Positions 1-7,387 of a DNA stretch of 7,602 bases are shown one piece after another (the stretch's first letter is position 1; each line of letters opens with the position of its first letter). Both the position numbers and the translations under genes were made by a program. Below the pieces are notes generated by a model. That model did no database searches. It was not told where the DNA came from and was given only the letters and a program-made list of their open reading frames with translations. Origin of the DNA: Methylomicrobium sp. (lineage in GTDB: Bacteria; Pseudomonadota; Gammaproteobacteria; Methylococcales; Methylomonadaceae); contig SLIO01000283.1 of the NCBI GenBank assembly GCA_007135635.1, positions 1 through 7,602 of the forward strand, given 5' to 3'.

Positions 1-80
1 AAAGGCTTTACTGGAATTATTAATGAGTGACAAGTAAAATTTGACCTATTCCTATACAATAATGCAACTATGCCTGCATC

Positions 81-85
81 AAGGA
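81..85 (+). promoter_or_regulatory. Ribosome binding site that sets the GTG start at 91
   Basis: AAGGA lies 5 nt before the GTG at 91. The upstream in-frame ATG at 70 has no comparable Shine-Dalgarno sequence. It would also add seven polar residues in front of what is otherwise a clean signal peptide. This motif is the main reason for choosing 91 as the start. Confidence 0.6.
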
Positions 86-90
86 TACAC

Positions 91-747
91 GTGAAAAAAT
101 TAGTATACGCATTCATTCTCTCCACAATCGTTATCAATGCTGCCCAAGCTAAAACCGTTTATGTCACCGACGACTTAGAATTAACACTCAGAGTCGCCGA
201 AAACGAACGCAGTAAAATTTTGCGAATGCTTCGCTCCGGCACGCCATTGACACTGATCGAAGATCGCGGCAATGGCTATTCTTACGTCAAAACAAGCAAC
301 GGTGTCGAAGGTTTTTTTCTAACCCGTTTTTTAAAAACCTCGCCGCCGAATGCTCAACTTCTCGAACAAGCGAATAAGAAAATCGAACAACTACAAAGTG
401 AAAATTCAGGATTGAAATCCGAGTTAACTTCATTGCAAGAGACCTTTAAATCTAGCGAGTCATTAATGGCCGAGCGTAACCAATTGATGATGGAACTGGC
501 CGAAATCAAACAAATTTCGTCAAGCGCTATTGACATTAAAAACCAACGCGATCAGTTTCAAGAGCGCGTCGTTTCAGCCGAACGTGAGTTACAACAAATT
601 AAACGGGAAAACCAAGCCTTACGCGATAGCGCCCATCAAGACTGGTTTCTCTACGGCGGAATACTCGCATTAGGCGGTGTTTTACTCGGTTTTTTATTAC
701 CGAAACTAAGTTTGGGAAGACGAACCAGCAGTTGGGATACGTTTTAA
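91..747 (+). CDS. ygiM: YgiM-like SH3 domain protein with coiled coil and C-terminal membrane anchor (TIGR04211-type)
   Basis: This 218-residue protein is exported and membrane-anchored. Residues 1-20 form a signal peptide (VKKLVYAFIL start, hydrophobic core, cleavage after AQA). Residues 24-80 match a bacterial SH3 domain, with the typical opening YVTDDLELTLR and a GYSYVKTSNGVEGF segment. Residues 86-180 are a Gln/Glu/Lys-rich coiled coil. Residues 186-205 are a membrane helix with several glycines, followed by a short basic tail rich in Arg and Ser. The order, the length (E. coli YgiM is about 206 residues) and the DWFLYGG entry into the membrane segment all match YgiM. The biochemical function of the family is not well established; a cell-envelope role is inferred from the domains. 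It appears to be transcribed alone: the 158-nt spacer after it contains an inverted repeat. The start is GTG at 91, supported by the AAGGA motif; an ATG at 70 is the alternative. Confidence 0.85.
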   Translation: MKKLVYAFILSTIVINAAQAKTVYVTDDLELTLRVAENERSKILRMLRSGTPLTLIEDRGNGYSYVKTSNGVEGFFLTRFLKTSPPNAQLLEQANKKIEQLQSENSGLKSELTSLQETFKSSESLMAERNQLMMELAEIKQISSSAIDIKNQRDQFQERVVSAERELQQIKRENQALRDSAHQDWFLYGGILALGGVLLGFLLPKLSLGRRTSSWDTF

Positions 748-774
748 CCCAGCCTTAACATTTGGCGAGCATAA

Positions 775-806
775 GGCATTGAAAAATAAAAAATATATTC
801 AATGCC
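775..806. repeat. Perfect 9-bp inverted repeat between the SH3 gene and ilvD
   Basis: GGCATTGAA (775-783) pairs exactly with TTCAATGCC (798-806) across a 14-nt A/T-only loop. It begins 28 nt after the SH3 gene stop and ends 99 nt before the ilvD ATG. No T-run follows the right arm, so it is not a canonical intrinsic terminator. It could be a weak or Rho-assisted 3' end for the SH3 gene transcript, an operator for ilvD, or a leader hairpin. The sequence alone does not decide. Confidence 0.5.
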
Positions 807-895
807 ATAGTTCATAGTACTACATTTGTTAAAGCCGGTTTAAGTGTGCCGCTTCAGCTTGATACCCCAATCGACTACTAACAATTGAACACATC

Positions 896-900
896 AGGAA
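896..900 (+). promoter_or_regulatory. Ribosome binding site that sets the ilvD ATG start at 906
   Basis: AGGAA sits 5 nt upstream of ATG 906. The in-frame TTG at 885 has no comparable motif and would add seven residues outside the normal family N-terminus. I saw no convincing sigma-70 promoter pair in 748-895, and no branched-chain amino-acid leader peptide. Confidence 0.65.
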
Positions 901-905
901 TTCAG

Positions 906-2603
906 ATGGCAAATTCAGGTGATAAATCCACAAGACGCTTTTCATCGCTAGTCGTTGACGGCATGGAACGCGCGCCTAGCCGCGCAATGTTGCATGCAGT
1001 CGGCTTCAAAAATGAAGACTTCAAAAAACCCCAAATCGGAGTCGCTTCAACTTGGAGCATGGTTACCCCTTGTAACATGCATATTAACCGGCTTGCCGAC
1101 GATGCTGCTCGAGGTGTCGATAAATCAGGCGGCAAAGCGGTTATTTTCAATACCATTACAATCTCCGACGGTATTTCGATGGGTACCGAAGGGATGAAAT
1201 ACTCGCTGGTTTCGCGGGAGGTCATTGCCGACTCGATTGAAACCGTGGTCGGCTGTCAAGGCTTCGACGGCGTCGTTGCAATCGGCGGCTGCGATAAAAA
1301 CATGCCCGGCTGCATGATCGCATTATCGCGATTAAACCGCCCAGCCATTTTCGTTTACGGCGGTACGATACTGCCGGGATGCCATAAAGATAAAAAACTC
1401 GATATCGTTTCTGTTTTCGAAGCGGTCGGTGCGCGCGCAAACAATAAAATCGATGATGAAGAACTCGCACAAATCGAAGCGAAAGCGATACCGGGCGCTG
1501 GTTCCTGCGGCGGCATGTACACCGCAAACACGATGGCTTCGGCGATCGAAGCGCTAGGCATGAGTTTACCGAACAGCTCGGCGCAAGCCGCGGTTTCCGA
1601 AGACAAACGCCTCGACTGCGAACACGCCGGCGCGGCCGTGCTCAAATTGCTCGAAAAAGACATCAAACCGCGCGACATCATGACCAAAGAAGCATTCGAA
1701 AATGCGATCACCATAGTTATCGCACTCGGCGGCTCGACCAATTCGGTGTTACATTTGATTGCGATGGCCAATACAACCGGTGTCGATATTTCACTCGACG
1801 ATTTCAGCCGCATCGGCAAACGCGTTCCAATGCTGGCCGACCTAAAACCGAGCGGAAAATATCAAATGGCCGAACTAATAGAAATCGGAGGCATTCAGCC
1901 GTTGATGAAGATATTATTAGATCGCGGCTTACTACACGGCAATTGTTTGACCGTAACCGGCAAAACACTGGCCGAGAACCTTGCAGACGTCAAACCGTAT
2001 CCTGAAGGTCAGGATATGATCCATTCCTTCGACAATCCGATTAAAAAAGACAGTCACTTGGTCGTTTTATACGGCAATCTGGCACCGGAAGGAGCGGTCG
2101 CGAAAATTACTGGCAAGGAAGGTCTATTGTTTACCGGCAAAGCGAAAGTATTCGATGCAGAAGAACAGGCATTGCAAAGCATTTTGAACGGCGATATCGT
2201 CAAAGGCGACGTCATTGTGATTCGTTATGAAGGCCCGAAAGGCGGACCCGGCATGCGCGAAATGTTGTCGCCGACTTCGGCTGTCATGGGCAAAGGGCTA
2301 GGCAAAGACGTCGCATTGGTCACCGACGGACGCTTTTCAGGCGGCACGCACGGCTTCGTAGTCGGACATATCACCCCTGAAGCATACTCCGGCGGCCCGC
2401 TAGCCATCGTTCAGGACGGCGATTCAATTACGATAGACGCCGAAAACAACGAATTGACCTTACATATCAACGAACACGAAATGGATCGCCGCATGGAAAA
2501 ATGGCAACAACCGGCGCCTAAATACACGCGCGGCGTATTGGCTAAATTTGCCAAATTGGTCAGTTCGGCTTCGAAAGGCGCCGTCACCGACAATTTAGAT
2601 TGA
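906..2603 (+). CDS. ilvD: Dihydroxy-acid dehydratase
   Basis: IlvD dehydrates 2,3-dihydroxy-isovalerate and 2,3-dihydroxy-3-methylvalerate to the 2-keto acids that become valine, leucine, isoleucine and pantothenate. It is a cytosolic iron-sulfur enzyme. The 565-residue protein is full length for the shorter IlvD class (about 555-570; E. coli IlvD, about 616, is longer). Three cysteines sit in the family cluster-binding motifs: C56 (TPCNMH), C129 ([10 protein letters not shown]) and C201 ([13 protein letters not shown]). This pattern suits the [2Fe-2S] form. D88 in TISDGISMG and D130-K131 are the expected magnesium ligands, K131 being the lysine that is carbamylated in characterised members. 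The C-terminal half carries the conserved [11 protein letters not shown] and [11 protein letters not shown] segments, the latter with the proposed catalytic serine. ATG 906 is chosen over TTG 885 because of the AGGAA motif. argA follows after 32 nt with no terminator visible, so co-transcription is likely. The reading frame is intact. Confidence 0.97.
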   Translation: MANSGDKSTRRFSSLVVDGMERAPSRAMLHAVGFKNEDFKKPQIGVASTWSMVTPCNMHINRLADDAARGVDKSGGKAVIFNTITISDGISMGTEGMKYSLVSREVIADSIETVVGCQGFDGVVAIGGCDKNMPGCMIALSRLNRPAIFVYGGTILPGCHKDKKLDIVSVFEAVGARANNKIDDEELAQIEAKAIPGAGSCGGMYTANTMASAIEALGMSLPNSSAQAAVSEDKRLDCEHAGAAVLKLLEKDIKPRDIMTKEAFENAITIVIALGGSTNSVLHLIAMANTTGVDISLDDFSRIGKRVPMLADLKPSGKYQMAELIEIGGIQPLMKILLDRGLLHGNCLTVTGKTLAENLADVKPYPEGQDMIHSFDNPIKKDSHLVVLYGNLAPEGAVAKITGKEGLLFTGKAKVFDAEEQALQSILNGDIVKGDVIVIRYEGPKGGPGMREMLSPTSAVMGKGLGKDVALVTDGRFSGGTHGFVVGHITPEAYSGGPLAIVQDGDSITIDAENNELTLHINEHEMDRRMEKWQQPAPKYTRGVLAKFAKLVSSASKGAVTDNLD

Positions 2604-2635
2604 TTGCGGAAAAAAATTGACCGAATCAGCTTTTT

Positions 2636-3973
2636 GTGACCGATTCTAATTTACCGGCCTCGTCTCTGAACCACGACTTTGTCAACTGGTTCAGAGACTC
2701 CTCTCCTTATATACATGCCCATCGGAACCGCACCTTTGTCGTTTCATTCGGCGGCGAGGCGCTCTATGACTCGGGGTTCGCGCATCATGTGCATGATTTT
2801 GCGCTGCTCAACAGCCTGGGGATACGACTAGTTCTTGTACATGGTATTCGCCCTCAAATCGATACCTGCCTACGCAAACAAAACATCGCCCCCCGTTTTC
2901 ATAAGAGTCTCCGAGTCACCGACGAATTGGCTCTACAGTGCGTAAAAGAAGCTGCCGGCCTCGTCCGAGTAGAAATCGAAGCTCTCTTATCGATGGGACT
3001 AGCCAACTCACCGATGGCCGGCGCCAAAATCCGCGTCGTCTCGGGTAATTTCGTCATCGCCAAGCCAATCGGCGTCATTGATGGCGTCGATTATGGCCAT
3101 ACCGGCGAAGTGCGAAGAATCGACAGCCAAGCCATCCATCAACAACTGGATATGAATTCCGTGGTATTAATCTCACCGGTCGGCTATTCGCCGAGTGGCG
3201 AAGCATTCAATTTGTCGGCCGAAAAAGTGGCCACCGAAATTGCGATTGCTTTAAAAGCGGAAAAACTGCTGTTACTCACCGAACAAAGCATTAATCACCC
3301 TGAAAGCAGCGAAAAAATCCAGCAAATGACGACCGCTGAAACCCAACAATTTCTTGATCGCTTTCCGAATTTAGAACAATCGATCAGTCTGCCCTTACAA
3401 GCCGCGATCCATGGCAGCCACTCGGGCGTTGAACGTGTGCATCTTGTCAATCGCCATCAAGACGGCGGACTTCTTTTGGAATTATTCAGCCGAGACGGCA
3501 CGGGCACATTAATTAGCTCAACACCTTATGAAGAACTACGCCAAGCAACATTAAACGACATTGGCGGTATCCTGGAATTAATTAGTCCATTGGAACAACA
3601 AGGCATTTTGCTAAAGCGCTCAAGGGAGAAACTGGAAATGGAAATCGGCGACTATATCATTATCGAAAGAGACGGTCTGATTATCGGTTGCACCGCACTG
3701 CATCCGATTAAGCACGAACAGGCCGGCATGATCGCATGCCTGGCCGTTCATCCCGATTACCGAGGCTCGGCTAGAGCCGGACGATTATTGGAACATTTGC
3801 AACAAAAAGCGAAAATGCTAGGCATGCAGCGAATTTTTGCGCTCACGACGCAAACCAGCCATTGGTTCTTAGAGCGAGGATTCACCCCATCCGCAGTCGA
3901 AACACTGCCCGAACAGTTAAAATCGGTCTACAATCCGCAGCGCAACTCTAAAATATTGTGCAAACCTATCTGA
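2636..3973 (+). CDS. argA: Amino-acid N-acetyltransferase (N-acetylglutamate synthase)
   Basis: ArgA acetylates glutamate with acetyl-CoA, the first step of arginine synthesis, and in gammaproteobacteria is usually feedback-inhibited by arginine. The 445-residue protein matches E. coli ArgA (443) along its whole length. An amino-acid-kinase-fold domain covers about residues 30-285, with VSFGGEAL (36-43), HGIRPQID (69-76), VVSGNF (134-139) and FNLSAEKVATEIAI (191-204). A GNAT acetyltransferase domain covers about 300-440. It starts at ATLNDIGGILELI, has the acetyl-CoA loop region ACLAVHPDYRGSAR (367-380), and ends with HWFLERGF and YNPQRNSK. The GTG start at 2636 is the only reasonable one: a stop lies just upstream in frame at 2618-2620, and the N-terminal length fits the family. 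No good Shine-Dalgarno precedes it, so translation may depend on coupling to ilvD. The downstream phosphodiesterase gene starts 4 nt after the stop. Confidence 0.96.
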   Translation: MTDSNLPASSLNHDFVNWFRDSSPYIHAHRNRTFVVSFGGEALYDSGFAHHVHDFALLNSLGIRLVLVHGIRPQIDTCLRKQNIAPRFHKSLRVTDELALQCVKEAAGLVRVEIEALLSMGLANSPMAGAKIRVVSGNFVIAKPIGVIDGVDYGHTGEVRRIDSQAIHQQLDMNSVVLISPVGYSPSGEAFNLSAEKVATEIAIALKAEKLLLLTEQSINHPESSEKIQQMTTAETQQFLDRFPNLEQSISLPLQAAIHGSHSGVERVHLVNRHQDGGLLLELFSRDGTGTLISSTPYEELRQATLNDIGGILELISPLEQQGILLKRSREKLEMEIGDYIIIERDGLIIGCTALHPIKHEQAGMIACLAVHPDYRGSARAGRLLEHLQQKAKMLGMQRIFALTTQTSHWFLERGFTPSAVETLPEQLKSVYNPQRNSKILCKPI

Positions 3974-3977
3974 ATTA

Positions 3978-4784
3978 ATGCCCATGAGCACTCAAGGCAC
4001 CTTATCGCTATTACAATTAACCGACCTACACATTCTTCCGAGCCCCGGTGAAAAAATGCTGGGGGTCGACACCGAATTTTATTTCGAAGCCGTACTGCAA
4101 CATGTGCGGGAAACAAACAGGCATTATGATTTAGCATTAGTCACCGGCGACTTGACTCAAGACCCCTGCCCCGAAGCTTATCAAAGAATTTCCGGTCGAC
4201 TACAAGCATTAGCAGTCGATACGCTGTGCCTTCCGGGCAATCACGACGATTACGGTTTAATGCAGCAATGGCTAAACCAAGACAACATCAGCTGTATAAA
4301 ACAGATCAAGTTCGAGCATTGGCAAGTGCTTTGCCTGAACAGCCAGATACCGGGAAAAGCCGAGGGGAGGCTCAATGAAAACGAATTGAGGTTTATTGAA
4401 GATGCGCTTGAGAAAAATCCGAAACTTTTTACATTGATTGCGGTCCATCACCACTGCGTGCCGACCCGAAGCAGTTGGATGGACACGATGACCATCAAAA
4501 ACAGCGACGAGTTTTTGGCGATTACCGCCCGCTATCCGAAAATAAGGGGTATCACGACCGGGCATATTCATCAAGAAATGGATATTCGCTTGAACTCGCT
4601 AAGAATATTGGGCACGCCATCGACTTGCTTTCAATTCAAGCCTTTGTGCTCACGATTTACGTTAGACGACCTGATGCCGGGCTACCGAACCATTGAGTTG
4701 CATTCGGACGGAGAAATCACGACCCAAGTTCATCGACTACCGGGCATTCTGCAAGAAATCGACCGGAGCTGTACAGAATATTAA
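3978..4784 (+). CDS. cpdA: CpdA-type 3',5'-cyclic-nucleotide phosphodiesterase (calcineurin-like metallophosphoesterase)
   Basis: The likely role is hydrolysis of 3',5'-cAMP to 5'-AMP in the cytosol, lowering the second-messenger level. The 268-residue length is close to E. coli CpdA (275). The metallophosphoesterase metal-site motifs appear in order: D16-x-H18 (TDLH), GD with D58 (LVTGDLTQDP), GNHD with N88, H89 and D90, H157-H159 (VHHH), and GH-x-H at 195-198 (TGHIHQE). CpdA-like framing features are LLQLTDLHIL near the start, LGVDT after it, and GTPSTCFQFKP near the C-terminus. It starts 4 nt after the argA stop, which suggests co-transcription and perhaps translational coupling. A second in-frame ATG at 3984 could be the real start, because neither has a strong ribosome binding site. 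The family is certain. cAMP as substrate is inferred from CpdA resemblance; other calcineurin-like enzymes act on other phosphodiesters. Confidence 0.88.
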   Translation: MPMSTQGTLSLLQLTDLHILPSPGEKMLGVDTEFYFEAVLQHVRETNRHYDLALVTGDLTQDPCPEAYQRISGRLQALAVDTLCLPGNHDDYGLMQQWLNQDNISCIKQIKFEHWQVLCLNSQIPGKAEGRLNENELRFIEDALEKNPKLFTLIAVHHHCVPTRSSWMDTMTIKNSDEFLAITARYPKIRGITTGHIHQEMDIRLNSLRILGTPSTCFQFKPLCSRFTLDDLMPGYRTIELHSDGEITTQVHRLPGILQEIDRSCTEY

Positions 4785-4875
4785 CTCAGCTTTAACAAAC
4801 GTAGTGACCACGAGCTATAGAATCGATCATTATCATTTATTTATCAATGCCTTCTCTCGCCACGCGAAGTATAAA

Positions 4876-5412
4876 TTACCGGACTTTACGTTGCTGCCAC
4901 TTCTTGGCTAAAAAACCGTCCGCCTTGACCGGCACCGAATCGGCCAATAAAATTTCGCCCAGCTCGGTCATTGCTCGTCGATAGACTTTACGTTTGAAAT
5001 ATACGACGTCCTTGAGGGGCTCCCAATAATCCACCCAACGCCAACCGTCGAATTCCGGCTTGGCCCCGCAATCGAATCGTACGTCCGAATCTTGCGTCAA
5101 CAAACGAAGAATAAACCAAATTTGTTTTTGCCCTATGCATAATGGCCACGAGTTTTTGCGCATGTAGCGTTCCGGCAATTGATAGCGCAACCAATATCGA
5201 GTCCTGCCCAGCAATTGAACGTGTTCAGAACGCAAACCAGTCTCTTCCCATAATTCCCGATACATCGCCTGCTCCGGGTCCTCGCCTTCATTGATGCCTC
5301 CTTGCGGAAACTGCCATGAATTGGCACCCGTACGCTTAGCCCAAAACACGCGACCCTCGTCATTGCAAAGGATGATGCCGACATTAGGCCGGTATCCTTT
5401 TGAGTCAATCAT
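4876..5412 (-). CDS. rppH: RNA 5'-pyrophosphohydrolase
   Basis: RppH removes phosphate from the triphosphorylated 5' end of mRNAs, which opens them to RNase E decay; it acts in the cytosol. The 178-residue protein aligns with E. coli RppH (176) from its first residues: [17 protein letters not shown] at the N-terminus and [12 protein letters not shown] before the Nudix helix. The Nudix box (G-x5-E-x7-REL-x-EE-x-GL) is intact at residues 38-60, with E53, E56 and E57 as metal ligands. Other RppH hallmarks are [21 protein letters not shown] and FKRKVYRR. The open frame extends 23 codons upstream, but those residues do not belong to the family. The ATG read from 5412 is preceded by CAGGT at a suitable distance. 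The gene converges on cpdA with a 91-nt gap. It is divergent from the HAD phosphatase gene at 5671. The ptsP gene, often next to rppH in other gammaproteobacteria, is absent here. Confidence 0.96.
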   Translation of the reverse strand: MIDSKGYRPNVGIILCNDEGRVFWAKRTGANSWQFPQGGINEGEDPEQAMYRELWEETGLRSEHVQLLGRTRYWLRYQLPERYMRKNSWPLCIGQKQIWFILRLLTQDSDVRFDCGAKPEFDGWRWVDYWEPLKDVVYFKRKVYRRAMTELGEILLADSVPVKADGFLAKKWQQRKVR

Positions 5413-5558
5413 GTTAAAACCTGTAAATATAAGCCTGATGACTAAGGCTCCTACACTGAGACGATAAACCGCACAAATCACTACCTGACCCTATTTTCGC
5501 CCTTCGTAGGTTGAGGGCAAAATAATCGGATGGAGAACTACAGCGTCTTTTTCCTAAG

Positions 5559-5567
5559 TGTTAGAAT
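5559..5567 (+). promoter_or_regulatory. Possible extended -10 promoter for the HAD phosphatase gene
   Basis: TGTTAGAAT has the TG-N-TAnAAT form of an extended -10 element and lies about 104 nt before the GTG at 5671. The hexamer 17 bp upstream (TACAGC) is a poor -35, which extended -10 promoters can tolerate. If used, the transcript would have a leader of nearly 100 nt that contains the 5602-5619 inverted repeat. This rests on pattern matching only. Confidence 0.3.
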
Positions 5568-5601
5568 GGCCCAGTGAACCAGGGATTTAAAATATTGCGT
5601 T

Positions 5602-5619
5602 ATTGTTCCACAAAACAAT
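5602..5619. repeat. Perfect 6-bp inverted repeat upstream of the HAD phosphatase gene
   Basis: ATTGTT (5602-5607) and AACAAT (5614-5619) are perfect complements separated by CCACAA. The 18-bp dyad lies 51 nt upstream of the GTG at 5671, downstream of the proposed -10. It has the size of a small repressor operator. It is A/T-rich and short enough to arise by chance. Two still shorter inverted repeats (AGCCT/AGGCT at 5432-5449 and GCCCT/AGGGC at 5499-5518) are also in this rppH-HAD spacer. Confidence 0.3.
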
Positions 5620-5670
5620 CAACAAGGCTATAGCGCGATGCCCTTTAAAACTTTTCAATAGGTTACAACA

Positions 5671-6357
5671 GTGAGTTTAGCGATCTTCGATTTAGATAAC
5701 ACTTTAATCGCCGATGACAGTGATTATTTATGGGGGCAATTCTTAGTCGACCGAGGCATTGTCGACAAAGCCCATTATGAGGCGGCCAATGCCAAATTTT
5801 ATGACGATTACAAACAGGGCAACCTGGATATCGTGGAATTTCTTAACTTCTCATTAAGACCCTTGTCTGAGCATGACCCTAGCCAACTGTTTGAATGGCG
5901 GGAACAATTTATCGAAGAAATCATCAAACCGTTAATGCTCAAATCGGCTCAAACTTTAATCGACAAACACAAAGCTAAAGGCGATACATTGATGGTCATT
6001 ACAGCAACCAATCGCTTCGTCACAGAACCGATCGTCAAGCTTTACGGTATCGAAAACTTGTTGGCGACGACCCCGGAATTCATCGACGGCCGATATACCG
6101 GCAATTTCTCCGGTACACCTTGTTTCCAAGACGGCAAGGTCACTTTGCTGGAAGACTGGCTGACATCCTCGGAAGAAACGCTTGCAAACAGTTGGTTTTA
6201 CAGCGATTCGCACAACGACTTACCTCTGTTGAATCGAGTGCAAAACCCGGTTGCGGTCGATCCCGACGAAAAACTCAAAACCTATGCGGAACAATTGAAT
6301 TGGCCGATTATCAGTTTGCGTAACGATCATTGCCCTACACACCATTTTCAAAAGTAG
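5671..6357 (+). CDS. HAD-IB family phosphatase (SerB-like fold)
   Basis: This 228-residue cytosolic phosphatase of the haloacid dehalogenase superfamily, subfamily IB, has all four motifs. Motif I is DLDNTL with D7 (nucleophile) and D9 (acid/base). Motif II is VITATN with T111. The motif III lysine is K156 in QDGKVTLL. Motif IV is SDSHNDLPLL with D179 and D183 as Mg ligands. The helical cap is at about residues 14-90, which is typical of phosphoserine-phosphatase-like enzymes. The substrate cannot be read from sequence; phosphoserine, histidinol phosphate or another small phosphomonoester are all possible. From memory, pseudomonads also carry a related HAD-IB gene beside rppH, so the divergent pairing here may be conserved. 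The GTG start puts motif I at residue 7, as usual for the family, and TAGG is present 8 nt upstream. It may be co-transcribed with the small gene 69 nt downstream, since no terminator is visible between them. Confidence 0.9.
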   Translation: MSLAIFDLDNTLIADDSDYLWGQFLVDRGIVDKAHYEAANAKFYDDYKQGNLDIVEFLNFSLRPLSEHDPSQLFEWREQFIEEIIKPLMLKSAQTLIDKHKAKGDTLMVITATNRFVTEPIVKLYGIENLLATTPEFIDGRYTGNFSGTPCFQDGKVTLLEDWLTSSEETLANSWFYSDSHNDLPLLNRVQNPVAVDPDEKLKTYAEQLNWPIISLRNDHCPTHHFQK

Positions 6358-6426
6358 AAATTCGCTTTTACCGGCGAGGGAACTCATTACGATTAACTTG
6401 CATTAACAAAACTAACAGACAATGCC

Positions 6427-6603
6427 ATGAATTTTTTCATACGCTTGAAGTATGCTTTGCTAATGTCGCTATTGGCGCTACTCGAAATTGGGCCCATACC
6501 GATTGCTCCTATCATCGGATTATTGATCATAATATTTCTGCCTCGCTGGTTTAAAGACGCAGTAGACAGGATGTACCATTCGAACGACAGCCGCAAAAAA
6601 TGA
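6427..6603 (+). CDS. Small hydrophobic membrane protein, 58 residues, unknown function
   Basis: The ATG at 6427 opens a 58-codon frame ending at TGA 6601-6603. The protein begins MNFFIRLKYALLMSLLALLE. It continues with a Pro/Gly-rich GPIPIAPIIG stretch (22-31), more hydrophobic residues to about 38, then a polar basic end (PRWFKDAVDR and a SRKK terminus). This suggests one membrane helix, or two short helices forming a hairpin around residues 21-28, with a basic C-terminal tail. Two points support a real gene. Its composition has the pattern of a membrane protein with flanking charges, and its stop overlaps the ATG of the next gene in an ATGA arrangement, typical of translational coupling. 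No other start is possible because an in-frame TAA lies at 6394-6396. The ribosome binding site is poor. I do not recognise the family with certainty. A minus-strand frame across the same DNA is judged to be a shadow. Confidence 0.72.
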   Translation: MNFFIRLKYALLMSLLALLEIGPIPIAPIIGLLIIIFLPRWFKDAVDRMYHSNDSRKK

Positions 6604-7061
6604 AACTTATCGGCAAACGCCAAACGAACTATCTATTCGTATACGGAACATTAAGAAGACATCACGGACATCCCATGTCGCGCTGGCTAAGTCGACGTAC
6701 CGATTGGGTCGGAACCGGATATTTTCAGGGAATTTTATTTAACCTTGGGAAATACCCGGGCATCGTAAAATCCGATAACGAAACCGACCGAGTCATTGGC
6801 GACATATTCCGAACCGACAATCCGAAAATGACCCTGAAGACTCTCGACCGCTACGAGCAGTGCTCCATTGTCGACCCTCGTCCTCACGAATACAGGCGGT
6901 CTATCGAACCGGTCATGCTCGGCAACGGTAAAACACTGAACGCTTGGGTTTATCTCTATAACCGCCCGATCAAGGATCACATTTGTATTACTTCCGGCGA
7001 TTTTCTTGCATCAAGCCCCAAACAGAGCATTAGACGAACCTCGATAAAGAGAAAACGATGA
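6600..7061 (+). CDS. Gamma-glutamylcyclotransferase family protein (AIG2/YtfP-like)
   Basis: This 153-residue protein has the gamma-glutamylcyclotransferase fold. The signature YGTLR loop is at 15-19 (YLFVYGTLRR), which binds the substrate gamma-glutamyl group in known members. E86 in LDRYEQ is at the usual position of the catalytic glutamate. The AWVYLYNRP strand (about 115-123) is also typical. Known family members release 5-oxoproline from gamma-glutamyl amines or peptides, but many bacterial YtfP-like proteins have no proven substrate. The C-terminal end (SIRRTSIKRKR) is strongly basic and extends past the core domain. The ATG overlaps the stop of the 58-codon membrane protein gene by 4 nt, so the two are probably translated from one message. 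No terminator is obvious after it. Confidence 0.87.
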   Translation: MKLIGKRQTNYLFVYGTLRRHHGHPMSRWLSRRTDWVGTGYFQGILFNLGKYPGIVKSDNETDRVIGDIFRTDNPKMTLKTLDRYEQCSIVDPRPHEYRRSIEPVMLGNGKTLNAWVYLYNRPIKDHICITSGDFLASSPKQSIRRTSIKRKR

Positions 7062-7085
7062 GAACAACAGATACACGACGACGAT

Positions 7086-7287
7086 ATGCCGAGGGAAATC
7101 GACTTTTCCGGCGGCACACGCGGTAAGTTCTAGCGCAAAAACGCGCAACTGCAACTGCCGACCCACCTCTGGAAGCCAGCGTGCAAAACACTCTCGAAGC
7201 GTTAGCCAATGCCAAAGACGTTGATCTCTCGACATTCGTGAATGAGCTGCTAAAAAGGATATTGAGCTGATTGAGATCAGCCGCTAA
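7086..7287 (+). pseudogene. Decayed small antitoxin-like gene (one stop codon, two frameshifts)
   Basis: Reading from ATG 7086 gives MPREIDFSGGTRGKF and then TAG at 7131-7133, where a tyrosine codon (TAT/TAC) would be expected. The frame continues as RKNAQLQLPTHL to about 7168. It must then shift by two bases (an apparent extra CT in CACCTCTGG) to read EASVQNTLEALANAKDVDL, then STFVNELLK. A single missing A near 7252-7256 then breaks the frame again; restoring it gives KDIELIEISR and TAA at 7285-7287. The rebuilt protein is about 67 residues. The EIDFS-GxRGKF start, the LQLP strand-like segment and the VNELLKKDIELIE end resemble small antitoxin-like proteins (CopG/ribbon-helix-helix type) that I know from cyanobacteria and proteobacteria. 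The antitoxin assignment is from memory and the DNA-binding role is inference. No partner toxin gene is visible in the window. Confidence 0.7.
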
Positions 7288-7387
7288 ACCAATAGCGAAC
7301 CAAACGGGTCACCCATTAGTCTGTCGAAACTACGAATAAACCGTTAACCAGTTGAAGAGATTGATCTTAAAGACAGTGAATTCAAAA

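Noticed and set aside
1..37. Possible C-terminal end of an upstream gene: frame 2 reads KALLELLMSDK then TAA, and frame 1 reads KGFTGIINE then TGA.
   Set aside because: At most 12 codons are visible, two frames are equally possible and no family can be recognised.
41..60. TTGACC and TATACAAT look like -35 and -10 elements for the SH3 gene.
   Set aside because: They are only 6 to 8 bp apart, far too close to work together. The -10-like TACAAT (55-60) has no good -35 at normal spacing.
885..905. TTG at 885 as the ilvD start.
   Set aside because: ATG 906 has AGGAA 5 nt upstream and the family-typical N-terminus; the extra seven residues look like untranslated leader.
5413..5481. N-terminal extension of RppH by 23 residues.
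   Set aside because: RppH proteins start at the MID-x-x-GYRPNVG segment, and the extension has no family match.
6393..6623. Minus-strand open frame opposite the 58-codon membrane protein gene.
   Set aside because: It overlaps two plus-strand genes joined by an ATGA junction, and its product has no recognisable motif.
7011..7235. Two minus-strand open frames across the broken antitoxin-like gene.
   Set aside because: They are Arg/Cys/Ser-rich shadow translations with no family features, while the plus strand rebuilds a coherent small protein.
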